Origin: a virus
Length of the DNA stretch: 54,252 bases
Reading direction: 5' to 3' (one strand)
Virus record (IMG/VR): IMGVR_UViG_3300017788_000032
Coordinates: 1 to 54,252 of that record
How positions within the stretch are numbered: the first letter of the stretch is position 1; every line of letters starts with the position of its first letter. The notes under the pieces were generated by a model. That model saw only the letters and a program-made list of their open reading frames with translations, was not told where the DNA came from and did not search any database. Made by a program: the position numbers and the translations under genes. Positions 37,141-44,226 of this stretch are shown in pieces.

Positions 37141-39327
37141 TTAAAGTCGACGCCAACCTTGAGATTCTAGATCCTTAACTTCGTCAAATTCATTATTATT
37201 ATCGCCTTGTACGACAATGGGTAGGGGAGGTAAGGTACCGCCTGCCTCCTTTTCATTATTATAGATGGATGCGGGATTAATAAAATATTTGATTCCAAAA
37301 TCTAAAGATTTTAACTTTAACGGTTTTTTATTAAAATCGTATTCAACTACTTCAAAATATTTTTCTACTAACTCATTCTCTAATATCATTAATCCCCATA
37401 ATAAACTCATTACTCTATCATCCCAGCTATCTGAACCCTGTTTTGCAGCCCACGTACCATTTGGATAGCGTACAAAGCCTTTTAATTCGTTAAGAGTGTT
37501 AAGATCTCTAATCTTTAAAACTTTTAATTCTGACATCCAATATCTCATATTTATCACGCCCTTATATTTTGTGTTGGTGTGAGCTTGTACCCCGATCTTG
37601 TTAAATGAAACAGGTCCTGATTTTATCCCGTAAGAAACTATATTCTCATAACCTAAAGTATTCTTAAGTTGATCAACAACTTGGGCACCACAATTATTTC
37701 TTTCAATTAAAGCTAAGGGTGATCCCCAATGTTTTAAAATTTCGTGTAATTTGGTTGTAAAGTTATATGGGCTTATAGTGCGGTCGTGATATGTTGCTAC
37801 CTGTCTAATTTCTCTAAGATCGGTAATATCCATAACTTGAATTACGCTTGCAGCTTCTCCTACACCCTCGCTTATATCAACCCCTACAACATAAATTTTA
37901 TCCTTATTGGGTTCTTCCCACATCAAATATTTTCCATTTTCAAAAACAAAGTTAGGTTCTGTACATTCGGTTTTCATTTCTTCAAAAAGTTTTTCATCGA
38001 TTGCACTTTCACCGGACTGTAAAAATACATTTCCGAACTCTTGATCGAAAACTTCTCTACTACCTAAAGTACGAATTGTCTTTTCTTTCCATACCTCATC
38101 ACGTCCGGGAAATTCCCACCAATCAACTTTTTCAGCATGCCAATCGTTTTTCTTTTCTATAGCCCCTGAATATAATTCATGAAAAAGATTTCCTGTACCG
38201 TTTGGGGTTGAAGCAACAAATATTTTAGATTTCTTAGAAGATGAGATAATTGGATATACTGAACTCCAGAATTGCTCAACAAGGTGGTTGTCAATAAATG
38301 CTAACTCGTCCAAGATAAGAACATTACAGCTATCGCCTCTACCTGCATCACTACTTGTTGTCGAAATACCAATACTAGACCCGTTACCAAGTGACATTGA
38401 TGTTTTCCCATATTCTACAGTTCCTGGTTTAAGGTAGTTCGGTAGTTTCTCATAAGCTAAACGAACTCTCTTAAAAATGTTAATAGCAGTTTGCTCTTTA
38501 TTGGCAACAATAAGAATACGCTGGTCTTCAAAAAAGCTTGCTATCCATAATGCATATATGGTCATTAAGGTGGTATTACTTGTTGGTACATATTGCCTTC
38601 CGCAAAGAAAAGTACCTGTCTCATTATCTACTGTAATACATCTTACTGGTACAGATTTGACCGGTTTAATTGATTTAATGTAATGCCATTGCGCTCTGCT
38701 TTTAAGTTTATTTTTAAATTTCTTGCATACTGGTATTCTATGATTAGGTTCTTGCCTTGTTTTTGATTTTGTAAGTAAAGTCTCAGAAATATTTTTAGTC
38801 GTTTTTTTTGAGCCATTAATATTGTTATTGCGTTGAGCTCTAGTCTGCGTAAACCAAAGATGGTCTTCATCAGCAATTATCTTTTCACCATTATCAAATT
38901 CTACCTCATAACAGTTTCTATCTGTTAAGATATCATGGGCTTTAGCCACTTTACACTGCTTACCATCAATACCAAAAACTATATCACCGTCTTTTAGCTC
39001 ACCCATGGTAGTCCATCCTAAAGGTGTGGGTATAGGTGTATCTAGTGCTAGAGCTTTACCAATTTGACGAGAAGCAAGTAAACATACAAATCTATTATCT
39101 CTCAAACTTCTTAAAATACGCTTTTGATAAGAGTGTAACTTTATCTTCATCTTACCTTCGTCTAGATTTGTTATGTAAAAGAAGTTTTCTGCAAAGTATA
39201 GAATATTCTTTCTACACTTAGCAATATCATTTACCCATTCAGGATGTGCTTCATAATCGAATGTAGCATCCGAGGTGGGTAGGTTTTGATTACCTAAATA
39301 AAATTGACTTTCTTGTTTTTTAGGCAT
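37141..39327 (-). CDS. gp17: Large terminase gp17 with an intein in the Walker A motif
   Basis: 728 aa precursor; about 568 aa after removal of the 160-aa intein (residues 92-251). The extein halves ASRQIGK and TTLMTIYALW join to a normal gp17 Walker A (SRQxGKTT). Walker B is VLILDELAFI (~336-345). The nuclease domain has VVGVDISEGVG, NCGAQVVDQL and DSWDDRVMSL acidic residues. It packages DNA at the portal and cuts headful ends. Without splicing the ATPase site is split, so packaging should depend on intein excision. The ATG is only 20 nt from the divergent ATG at 39348; a TATACTA element lies 3 nt upstream. Confidence 0.95.
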   Translation of the reverse strand: MPKKQESQFYLGNQNLPTSDATFDYEAHPEWVNDIAKCRKNILYFAENFFYITNLDEGKMKIKLHSYQKRILRSLRDNRFVCLLASRQIGKALALDTPIPTPLGWTTMGELKDGDIVFGIDGKQCKVAKAHDILTDRNCYEVEFDNGEKIIADEDHLWFTQTRAQRNNNINGSKKTTKNISETLLTKSKTRQEPNHRIPVCKKFKNKLKSRAQWHYIKSIKPVKSVPVRCITVDNETGTFLCGRQYVPTSNTTLMTIYALWIASFFEDQRILIVANKEQTAINIFKRVRLAYEKLPNYLKPGTVEYGKTSMSLGNGSSIGISTTSSDAGRGDSCNVLILDELAFIDNHLVEQFWSSVYPIISSSKKSKIFVASTPNGTGNLFHELYSGAIEKKNDWHAEKVDWWEFPGRDEVWKEKTIRTLGSREVFDQEFGNVFLQSGESAIDEKLFEEMKTECTEPNFVFENGKYLMWEEPNKDKIYVVGVDISEGVGEAASVIQVMDITDLREIRQVATYHDRTISPYNFTTKLHEILKHWGSPLALIERNNCGAQVVDQLKNTLGYENIVSYGIKSGPVSFNKIGVQAHTNTKYKGVINMRYWMSELKVLKIRDLNTLNELKGFVRYPNGTWAAKQGSDSWDDRVMSLLWGLMILENELVEKYFEVVEYDFNKKPLKLKSLDFGIKYFINPASIYNNEKEAGGTLPPLPIVVQGDNNNEFDEVKDLESQGWRRL
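38575..39054 (-). other. Class 3-like mini-intein in gp17 (no endonuclease)
   Basis: Residues 92-251 of the precursor. Block A starts with Ala (ALALDTPIPTPLGWTTMGEL), not Cys/Ser. Block B is IIADEDHLW, block F VRCITVD, and block G ends YVPTSN followed by Thr(+1). Trp after the block B His, Cys in block F and Thr before the terminal Ser-Asn form the W-C-T set defining class 3 inteins, which initiate from the block F Cys rather than residue 1. Only ~65 residues separate blocks B and F, with no LAGLIDADG or HNH motif, so it cannot home by itself. Confidence 0.85.
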
Positions 39328-39333
39328 ATATAG

Positions 39334-39341
39334 TATAAATA
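39334..39341 (+). promoter_or_regulatory. Late promoter TATAAATA, 6 nt before ATG at 39348
   Basis: Exact consensus lying wholly within the 20-bp gap between divergent genes. It overlaps a minus-strand TATACTA element (39331-39337) that may serve the terminase. Confidence 0.75.
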
Positions 39342-39347
39342 CTTAAT

Positions 39348-40259
39348 ATGAACCAGACAAGAACGCTAGTAGAAATGGGTGCACACTATGAAAAGAGTGT
39401 CATCGAGGAAAAGAAGTCTATCTTTCCTCCAAAAGATACTTTTAAGCTAGCTACTGATAAGAAGCCAGTTGAAGCTAAAGCAGATCCAAAAGCTTTTATT
39501 AATAAAAAGTCTGGTCCGGAGAATGCTGATGGATTTAAAAAAGAAATCATTGATATTAAAGATCCAAAAATAGCTAAAAAGGAAAATTTCGTAGAACCTA
39601 AAAAATTCTCACAAAACCTCGAAAAAACAGAAGTTCAAACAATAAATACTAATATGAGTAAATCTATTTTTGACAAACTATATGAGGACGTCATGTCTGA
39701 TCAGTTAGAAGCTGATGTTAATGACGCTGAAGCCCTCGGTCTTCCTTCAAGCGATTCCGGTGAAAGCGCTGGTGGTGAAGAAGAAGTAACTTTCACCCTT
39801 TCTCGTGATGTAGCTCAGAAGCTCCACGACGTTCTAGTGGCTGCTCTCGGCGCTGAAGAAGCTTCCGACGAGGGTTCTGATGAAGGTGCTGGCGACGAAG
39901 TCGGCGCTCCTGAAGAAGCCAATGAAGAGAAGAAGAACGAAAAGAAGAAAGAAGAAGAAAAGGATGAAGATTCAGAGAATGTAGCTGCCGAAGCCACAGA
40001 GCTCAAGGAACTTCCTACTTCCGCCGGCGAAAGCCTTCAAAAGAAGGACAATAAAGTCGGTGATGTAACAAAGAGTTTGGTATCCCACGGTGCCGGTGAT
40101 TCAAAAGTCACTGACAAAGTTGGAAACGATGGTGAAAAGGGTCATGCCCTCGTCGGTGCAGGAGTAAAAGGTGGAGCTCCTACATCCCCTAAGGGTAAGG
40201 CTAATGTAGTTAACGCTAAGGCCTCTAAGGTCGGTGCTTACCTAGCTGGTCTAAAATAA
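39348..40259 (+). CDS. Acidic/Lys-rich head or core-like protein, long form
   Basis: 303 aa. Residues 1-102 are Lys/Pro-rich, low-complexity and AT-rich in DNA. From Met103 the sequence changes to MSKSIFDKLYEDVM followed by an Asp/Glu/Ala-rich, probably coiled or disordered region (EEEVTFTLSRDVAQKLHDVL, then Glu/Lys runs), ending in a Gly/Lys tail. No enzyme motif. Charged, abundant-looking proteins of this kind serve as prohead core or internal head proteins in T4-like phages; that role is inferred. It has its own late promoter and is followed by the only strong terminator found. Confidence 0.65.
   Translation: MNQTRTLVEMGAHYEKSVIEEKKSIFPPKDTFKLATDKKPVEAKADPKAFINKKSGPENADGFKKEIIDIKDPKIAKKENFVEPKKFSQNLEKTEVQTINTNMSKSIFDKLYEDVMSDQLEADVNDAEALGLPSSDSGESAGGEEEVTFTLSRDVAQKLHDVLVAALGAEEASDEGSDEGAGDEVGAPEEANEEKKNEKKKEEEKDEDSENVAAEATELKELPTSAGESLQKKDNKVGDVTKSLVSHGAGDSKVTDKVGNDGEKGHALVGAGVKGGAPTSPKGKANVVNAKASKVGAYLAGLK
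39642..39648 (+). promoter_or_regulatory. Internal late promoter ATAAATA, 5 nt before ATG at 39654
   Basis: Strict box inside the coding region of the 303-aa protein, in register with an in-frame ATG. It predicts a separate leaderless mRNA for the short form. Confidence 0.65.
39654..40259 (+). CDS. Nested short form of the core-like protein (201 aa)
   Basis: Same frame and stop as the 303-aa protein but starting at Met103 (MSKSIFDKLYEDVM). Support: a late box 5 nt before the ATG, and a sharp change in composition at this point. Upstream codons are AT-rich; downstream Ala, Gly and Glu codons use far more G and C (GCC, CTC, GGC), like a highly expressed protein. The short form may be the main product and the long form an extended variant, or the two may have fused from separate genes. 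Confidence 0.55.
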   Translation: MSKSIFDKLYEDVMSDQLEADVNDAEALGLPSSDSGESAGGEEEVTFTLSRDVAQKLHDVLVAALGAEEASDEGSDEGAGDEVGAPEEANEEKKNEKKKEEEKDEDSENVAAEATELKELPTSAGESLQKKDNKVGDVTKSLVSHGAGDSKVTDKVGNDGEKGHALVGAGVKGGAPTSPKGKANVVNAKASKVGAYLAGLK

Positions 40260-40287
40260 TAGCGTTAAGTCAAAAATAGTAAAAATT

Positions 40288-40318
40288 AGGGCCTAAGTCA
40301 AATTAGGCCCTTTTTTTT
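40288..40318 (+). terminator. Rho-independent terminator after the core-like gene
   Basis: Perfect 9-bp stem AGGGCCTAA / TTAGGCCCT with a 6-nt loop, followed by seven more T. It lies 28 nt after the stop and just before the next late promoter at 40321. Confidence 0.9.
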
Positions 40319-40320
40319 GC

Positions 40321-40327
40321 TTAAATA
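40321..40327 (+). promoter_or_regulatory. Late-promoter-like box TTAAATA, 5 nt before ATG at 40333
   Basis: Directly downstream of the terminator T-run, restarting late transcription for the gp14 unit. Confidence 0.6.
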
Positions 40328-40332
40328 TCTAT

Positions 40333-40653
40333 ATGACGTTTAAAGACTTTTACAGTGGCAAAATAGGTACGGATAAGCGTCACATGCATCCGGTGGGTAG
40401 AGATGCCAGTTCACATCCCAAACACCCTGGACGCTTTGTACCGCACATGCATAGAACTATACATAAAAATCAAAAAGTAGAAGGTTTATTAAGAAAAACA
40501 TCAGGTAGAGCTATATTGAATGCTGCAGAAATTAGACAAGTAGAAGATGAATTTGGTGTAAAGTATTCAAGCACTACACCTAAAAAATTAGGTAATACCG
40601 GTGTTAGCTTGAGATTCGATCCTACTATAGGAAAGGCTGTACTAGAAAAATAA
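40333..40653 (+). CDS. Hypothetical small late protein, 106 aa
   Basis: Basic and His-rich (HMHPVGRDASSHPKHPGRFVPHMHRTIH near the N-terminus), with a globular C-terminal half ending ISLRF-like VSLRFDPTIGKAVLEK. I recognise no family. A late promoter 5 nt upstream, and gp14 starting 1 nt after its stop, place it in a head/neck unit. The His cluster could bind metal, but that is only a possibility. No signal peptide or membrane segment. Confidence 0.7.
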   Translation: MTFKDFYSGKIGTDKRHMHPVGRDASSHPKHPGRFVPHMHRTIHKNQKVEGLLRKTSGRAILNAAEIRQVEDEFGVKYSSTTPKKLGNTGVSLRFDPTIGKAVLEK

Positions 40654-40654
40654 T

Positions 40655-41380
40655 ATGTCTACACAATATTATACCGGTAATGTAGATCCGAAAGTATATC
40701 CATTTACTTTTGTAGATAATCCCTGTTTTAGATATACTGATAAAGGTAAAAATGCAGATGAAAGAAATATAATTTCTAATTATTGGAGAGAGCAAATTAA
40801 TCTTTATGGTCAGAAAGTCGGTTACATAGTTAATAATACTACTACTTTAAGTGCTGATATGTTATATGGTGAACAACCTACTCAACACTATGCACCTCCA
40901 CAAGATATAATTATAGCAATTAATTTAAATGAAAATGCGTTAATGTTGAGTAAATTTGGTTTAGTATCGGATGATGAAGTAACAGCATTTGTTCATATAA
41001 GTGCATTTTATGATACTTTTGGATATGGTGCAGAGCCTAAGTCAGGAGATTTATTCCAGCTAGTAGAATATGGAAATGACCGTCCCGGGGGAAGAAATGG
41101 TAACATTTATGAGATAACTCAAAGACTTGATCAAGATATTGCACAAATTAATCCATTGATGGGTCATTATCTTTGGTTAATAAAAGCCAAGCGTTTTGAG
41201 TACTCCTTCGAACCGGGTGTTACTCCCGAAGCACAAAACCAACAAGTGTTTGATGATACTGTTCGTCCGGGTGTCTCCGGTGCAGAAAAAAATTATAATT
41301 ATGACGTCAATAATACATCTAAAACCATTTTTGATTACTCACAAACAGATTATTCAAACGTATATGGAGGTTATCAATAA
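40655..41380 (+). CDS. gp14: Neck protein gp14
   Basis: 241 aa (T4 gp14 256 aa). Segments YWREQINLYGQKVGYIVNN and LYGEQPTQHY resemble the T4 pattern QMRGVECYYVPR...LIFGED. SKFGLVSDDEVTAFVHI and EPKSGDLFQL match the conserved central block, and LWLIKAKRFEYSFEPG the C-terminal strand. gp14 completes the head-tail neck before tail joining. It starts 1 nt after the upstream stop with no promoter of its own; its own stop overlaps the late box of the next gene. Confidence 0.75.
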   Translation: MSTQYYTGNVDPKVYPFTFVDNPCFRYTDKGKNADERNIISNYWREQINLYGQKVGYIVNNTTTLSADMLYGEQPTQHYAPPQDIIIAINLNENALMLSKFGLVSDDEVTAFVHISAFYDTFGYGAEPKSGDLFQLVEYGNDRPGGRNGNIYEITQRLDQDIAQINPLMGHYLWLIKAKRFEYSFEPGVTPEAQNQQVFDDTVRPGVSGAEKNYNYDVNNTSKTIFDYSQTDYSNVYGGYQ

Positions 41381-41383
41381 ATA
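41377..41383 (+). promoter_or_regulatory. Late promoter ATAAATA, 6 nt before ATG at 41390
   Basis: Overlaps the TAA stop of gp14, so the promoter partly uses the stop codon. Confidence 0.7.
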
Positions 41384-41389
41384 TTTGCT

Positions 41390-42004
41390 ATGCCCGATGT
41401 AACTATCAGTCAACTAGGAAGAGGAGCACCAAATAAAAATACCGCAGTTGTTCCTTATTCAGACGGAAATACAACTTATAATACATCGCCTTCTGGTATT
41501 GTAGCAGCAAGCCCGGGCTGTATTTTACAAGTCAAACAAATAGTTAAAGATGATTTTTGGACAACGACTAATAATGTTCCAAATTATGCAGATATAACAG
41601 GCCTTTCAATATCAATTACTCCTACGTCTGCTCAAAGTAAAATATTAGTTACTGCAAATGTTCTTGGATCGTGTAATGATAACTCATTTATTAGACTAAT
41701 GAGAAATATAAATGGAGGTGCTTTCACACAAATTTATACTAATTCATTAGCTTCTCCGGGTAATAGAACTAAAGTGTCTATGGGAGATTTTTATATGGTA
41801 GGTTCACCGGGCTCTGGTGCTGGTCAACAAAACACAAGTTTATTTCTTGACAGTCCTAATACAACCGATCCAGTGATATACAAATTACAAGGTTGTACTA
41901 GAAATAGTAGAACGTTTGTTATTAACGCAACATATTACGATGCAAATGCTGATTATCAAATAATAGGAGCGTCTTCTATAACTTTAATGGAAGTAGCGGG
42001 TTAA
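41390..42004 (+). CDS. Fibre-like protein with MADVTISQL-type N-terminus
   Basis: 204 aa. The N-terminus MPDVTISQLGRGAPNKNTAVVPYSDGNTTYNT matches the start of the glycine-rich fibre (36107-37128) and the partial gene at 54192, so it is probably an attachment module. Residues ~50-204 form a beta sandwich seen in marine phage fibres: LSISITPTSAQSKILVTANV, FIRLMRNINGG, SLFLDSPNTTDPVIYKLQG and a final SITLMEVA. I infer a short tail-fibre or decoration protein. Its 3' end overlaps the convergent gene by 4 nt. Confidence 0.7.
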   Translation: MPDVTISQLGRGAPNKNTAVVPYSDGNTTYNTSPSGIVAASPGCILQVKQIVKDDFWTTTNNVPNYADITGLSISITPTSAQSKILVTANVLGSCNDNSFIRLMRNINGGAFTQIYTNSLASPGNRTKVSMGDFYMVGSPGSGAGQQNTSLFLDSPNTTDPVIYKLQGCTRNSRTFVINATYYDANADYQIIGASSITLMEVAG

Positions 42005-42279
42005 TCTGCAACGTTATCTATAACTGGAGACAGCTGATTTTCGTAATCAGGAATTCTTTCGTTTCTAAATTTACTAATAAATGCATCGGCTTCTCTACAA
42101 CTATTAAACTCGACAACCACTTTACTTCTATCCATTCCTAAAAACGTGTATACTGCTTTATCGTCTTTTTTTGAAATATAAATTAAAGTATAAGCTTGAC
42201 CGGGTTTAAATCTTTTATCCCGTATACCAAGCTTAGGATTGGGTGTTATTGCAAAACTGGTTCCGATGATGTAATGCAT
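42001..42279 (-). CDS. Hypothetical protein, 92 aa
   Basis: Small beta-rich protein (YTLIYISKKDDKAVYTFLGMDRSKVVVEF) with a short helical C-terminus. No known family recognised. It overlaps the upstream gene by 34 nt, showing strong compaction, and ends 4 nt inside the convergent fibre gene. No late box, so it probably belongs to an earlier or read-through transcript with the next four genes. Confidence 0.6.
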   Translation of the reverse strand: MHYIIGTSFAITPNPKLGIRDKRFKPGQAYTLIYISKKDDKAVYTFLGMDRSKVVVEFNSCREADAFISKFRNERIPDYENQLSPVIDNVAD

Positions 42280-42554
42280 TTTTCTTTCTTTATATTTATC
42301 TTAATACCTTCATTCATCGACACCTCATCAATCATTGAATCAAAGCGTTCGACTATATACTTTTGAAAAGCTAGTGGTTTAACCCAATCTACATCTTTAC
42401 CATGAAGATCTACTTTAAATTGCTGAGCTTTCTTAGAGATAATGTCTAAAGCTTCTATAAGACAAAGCCAACGAGTATACTCATCAAGCTTAAGCTTATG
42501 TTTGGTTTGTTTAGTTTCTACTGTTATAAACTTTTTTGATAACGGCGATTGCAT
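42246..42554 (-). CDS. Hypothetical protein, 102 aa
   Basis: Mostly helical (LDEYTRWLCLIEALDIISKKAQQF, QKYIVERFDSMIDEV), Lys-rich, ending in KCITSSEPVLQ. No family recognised. It overlaps the upstream gene by 44 nt and the downstream gene by 34 nt, so the set is likely translationally coupled. Confidence 0.6.
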   Translation of the reverse strand: MQSPLSKKFITVETKQTKHKLKLDEYTRWLCLIEALDIISKKAQQFKVDLHGKDVDWVKPLAFQKYIVERFDSMIDEVSMNEGIKINIKKEKCITSSEPVLQ

Positions 42555-42969
42555 AACCTAAGATTATCACGGTAATATTATTAACATCAAGAAAATTCTT
42601 ACCTTTGTTAAGACAAAGTAGTAAATTATAGAGTGCCTCAATATTAAGACTTAAATTTTCTATAATTCTTTTAGTATTAGTAGAAACGACATCTCGGCAG
42701 TCCGCATCAATTTCACTTTCATTAATTGACTTAGTTAAGCTTTCTGCAATCAAAGAAAGAATATTTTTTATAAAAGCTTTATCTGAAGCTACATCAACTT
42801 TATAGTAGGCAAGACCTAATTCAAAGTCAGCAAGTACTTTGGGTGGGAGTGCTCTTTTAATAGCATATACAATATCATCTATAGGTATGTCAACGGGTTT
42901 AGTAAGAGCATTAAAGCTGTCCGGAGGAACGCTTGTTGTAATCTTATCTATACTTTCAGGTATTTGCAT
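42511..42969 (-). CDS. Hypothetical helical protein, 152 aa
   Basis: N-terminal region Pro-rich (VPPDSFNALTKPVDIPIDDI), then helices through KAFIKNILSLIAESL and a hydrophobic C-terminal segment ITVIILGYAIAVIKKVY that could contact membrane. No family recognised. It overlaps the upstream membrane/zinc gene by 14 nt, suggesting a functional pair. Confidence 0.6.
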   Translation of the reverse strand: MQIPESIDKITTSVPPDSFNALTKPVDIPIDDIVYAIKRALPPKVLADFELGLAYYKVDVASDKAFIKNILSLIAESLTKSINESEIDADCRDVVSTNTKRIIENLSLNIEALYNLLLCLNKGKNFLDVNNITVIILGYAIAVIKKVYNSRN

Positions 42970-43390
42970 CTTTTATTCCTTGTTCTAATACTTGGTTTAA
43001 ATGCTGTAAACTTCCGTCTAAAGGCTCTGTAGCAACTGCAGTTTCAGCATTAATGTAAACACTAATAGTTTTATTACACTCTGTGCATTTGTAATAGTTC
43101 TGTGTATTGAGTCTTACAGGAACGAAGTCCTCAACTCGTTTGTGACAAGGACATGTTACGCGTAATCCTTGTCTAGAAAATTCTCTCAACCTTTCATTAT
43201 CTAATTTTTTATTTCGAAGTAAAACATATGCGTTAAGAGCATTTACATAACCGTAATACGCTCCAAACTGAACTGCAACACCAAGAAAAAACCCTATAAA
43301 AAAATTAACCCCAAGTGTGGTGGATAATATTCCTGTAAGAGTAGCAACTGCAATAAGTGCAAGTACTTGCACGACTAACTTTCTTAACAT
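42956..43390 (-). CDS. Membrane protein with cytoplasmic zinc ribbon, 144 aa
   Basis: Two N-terminal membrane segments (about 5-24 and 28-50) are followed by a charged linker. A Cys-rich module follows: CPCH at 80-83 and CTEC at 102-105, spaced like a zinc ribbon. The C-terminal tail is acidic/polar. No family recognised. Small phage membrane proteins often modify the host envelope or block superinfection; the zinc ribbon could recruit another protein or nucleic acid to the membrane. That role is speculative. Confidence 0.65.
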   Translation of the reverse strand: MLRKLVVQVLALIAVATLTGILSTTLGVNFFIGFFLGVAVQFGAYYGYVNALNAYVLLRNKKLDNERLREFSRQGLRVTCPCHKRVEDFVPVRLNTQNYYKCTECNKTISVYINAETAVATEPLDGSLQHLNQVLEQGIKDANT

Positions 43391-43410
43391 CTTATTATTA
43401 TAATGTATAA

Positions 43411-43788
43411 TTATTTTTTTGCAACCGGTTTACCGGTCTGACCAAAAATCTCTTTTAGTTCTTTTATAATAACATCTAACTTTACAATAACTGTTTTTAC
43501 TGTTTCTTTGGCACCTGCGTTGTCTTTTACCACCGGATTATTAAGAGAGGCCATAAACATATTTTTTGCGTTACAAGCATTAAGATATAAGTCTCCAAGC
43601 TGTTCAATAATACTAGGCAATGGATACGGCATAACTTTATCTGCTTTAGCATCATTTGGATATTGATTTATACTTTTATCAAATAAATCGCGTAACGTAA
43701 CTCTTTGAGAACCAAGCTCTCTTGAGGCAATACCAGAAGTCCACTTGTTATACTGCATTATCTCTTCAAATAAAAGCTTCTTTTTCAC
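43411..43788 (-). CDS. Hypothetical late protein, 125 aa
   Basis: Start is GTG at 43788, 5 nt after a strict ATAAATA box. Predicted helical (MQYNKWTSGIASRELGSQRVTLRDLF, PSIIEQLGDLYLNACNAKNM, long C-terminal helix with VIVKLDVIIKELKEIF). No known motif. The late promoter suggests a virion or assembly role. It is divergent from the 133-aa gene across a 36-bp gap holding both promoters. Confidence 0.7.
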   Translation of the reverse strand: MKKKLLFEEIMQYNKWTSGIASRELGSQRVTLRDLFDKSINQYPNDAKADKVMPYPLPSIIEQLGDLYLNACNAKNMFMASLNNPVVKDNAGAKETVKTVIVKLDVIIKELKEIFGQTGKPVAKK

Positions 43789-43793
43789 TAAAT

Positions 43794-43800
43794 TATTTAT
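43794..43800 (-). promoter_or_regulatory. Late promoter ATAAATA, 5 nt before GTG at 43788
   Basis: One of two opposed late boxes in a 36-bp divergent gap. Confidence 0.7.
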
Positions 43801-43810
43801 TCATTTGATA

Positions 43811-43817
43811 ATAAATA
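43811..43817 (+). promoter_or_regulatory. Late promoter ATAAATA, 7 nt before ATG at 43825
   Basis: Partner of the minus-strand box. The two cores are separated by 10 bp (43801-43810). Confidence 0.65.
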
Positions 43818-43824
43818 ATAATAT

Positions 43825-44226
43825 ATGAGTACTTTTGCTCGCAGATTTGGTATTATACTAGAAGCAGACGCGGACACACAGGTTCAAGCACCTGCATCAG
43901 ATAAAGAGGCAATGGCACAGTCTTTAGATACGGCTAAGCCTGAAGATTTTGAAGTACAGGGTGGTAGAGAACAAATACAGGATCATAGAAAGACAGAGCA
44001 AGTTCAAAAGCTTAAGGAGTGGATATCCCAAATTGATCAGTTTATAAAATTTTTAAATAGCACTGAGCCTTCTAGTATGCAAGTACAGTTGCATACAGCT
44101 GCTTGTGATTCTATTTTTGAAGATATAGCAAGAAGTGAAAAAAAGAAAATAGCACGTCTTGCCGCAGAACTTAGCTCGTTGAGTGAATCGTTCAAGGGGT
44201 ATTTAATTTCTGCTAACGACAGATAA
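43825..44226 (+). CDS. Hypothetical late helical protein, 133 aa
   Basis: The N-terminus STFARRFGIILEADAD may be a cleavable or targeting peptide. Acidic/Gln-rich region to ~60, then helices LKEWISQIDQFIKFLNSTEP and KKKIARLAAELSSLSESFKGYL. No family recognised; late promoter and small size fit a head or internal protein. Its 3' end overlaps the primase gene by 14 nt on the opposite strand. Confidence 0.65.
   Translation: MSTFARRFGIILEADADTQVQAPASDKEAMAQSLDTAKPEDFEVQGGREQIQDHRKTEQVQKLKEWISQIDQFIKFLNSTEPSSMQVQLHTAACDSIFEDIARSEKKKIARLAAELSSLSESFKGYLISANDR

Noticed and set aside
38575-39054. Homing endonuclease inside the terminase insert
   Set aside because: Only ~65 residues lie between intein blocks B and F and no endonuclease motif is visible.
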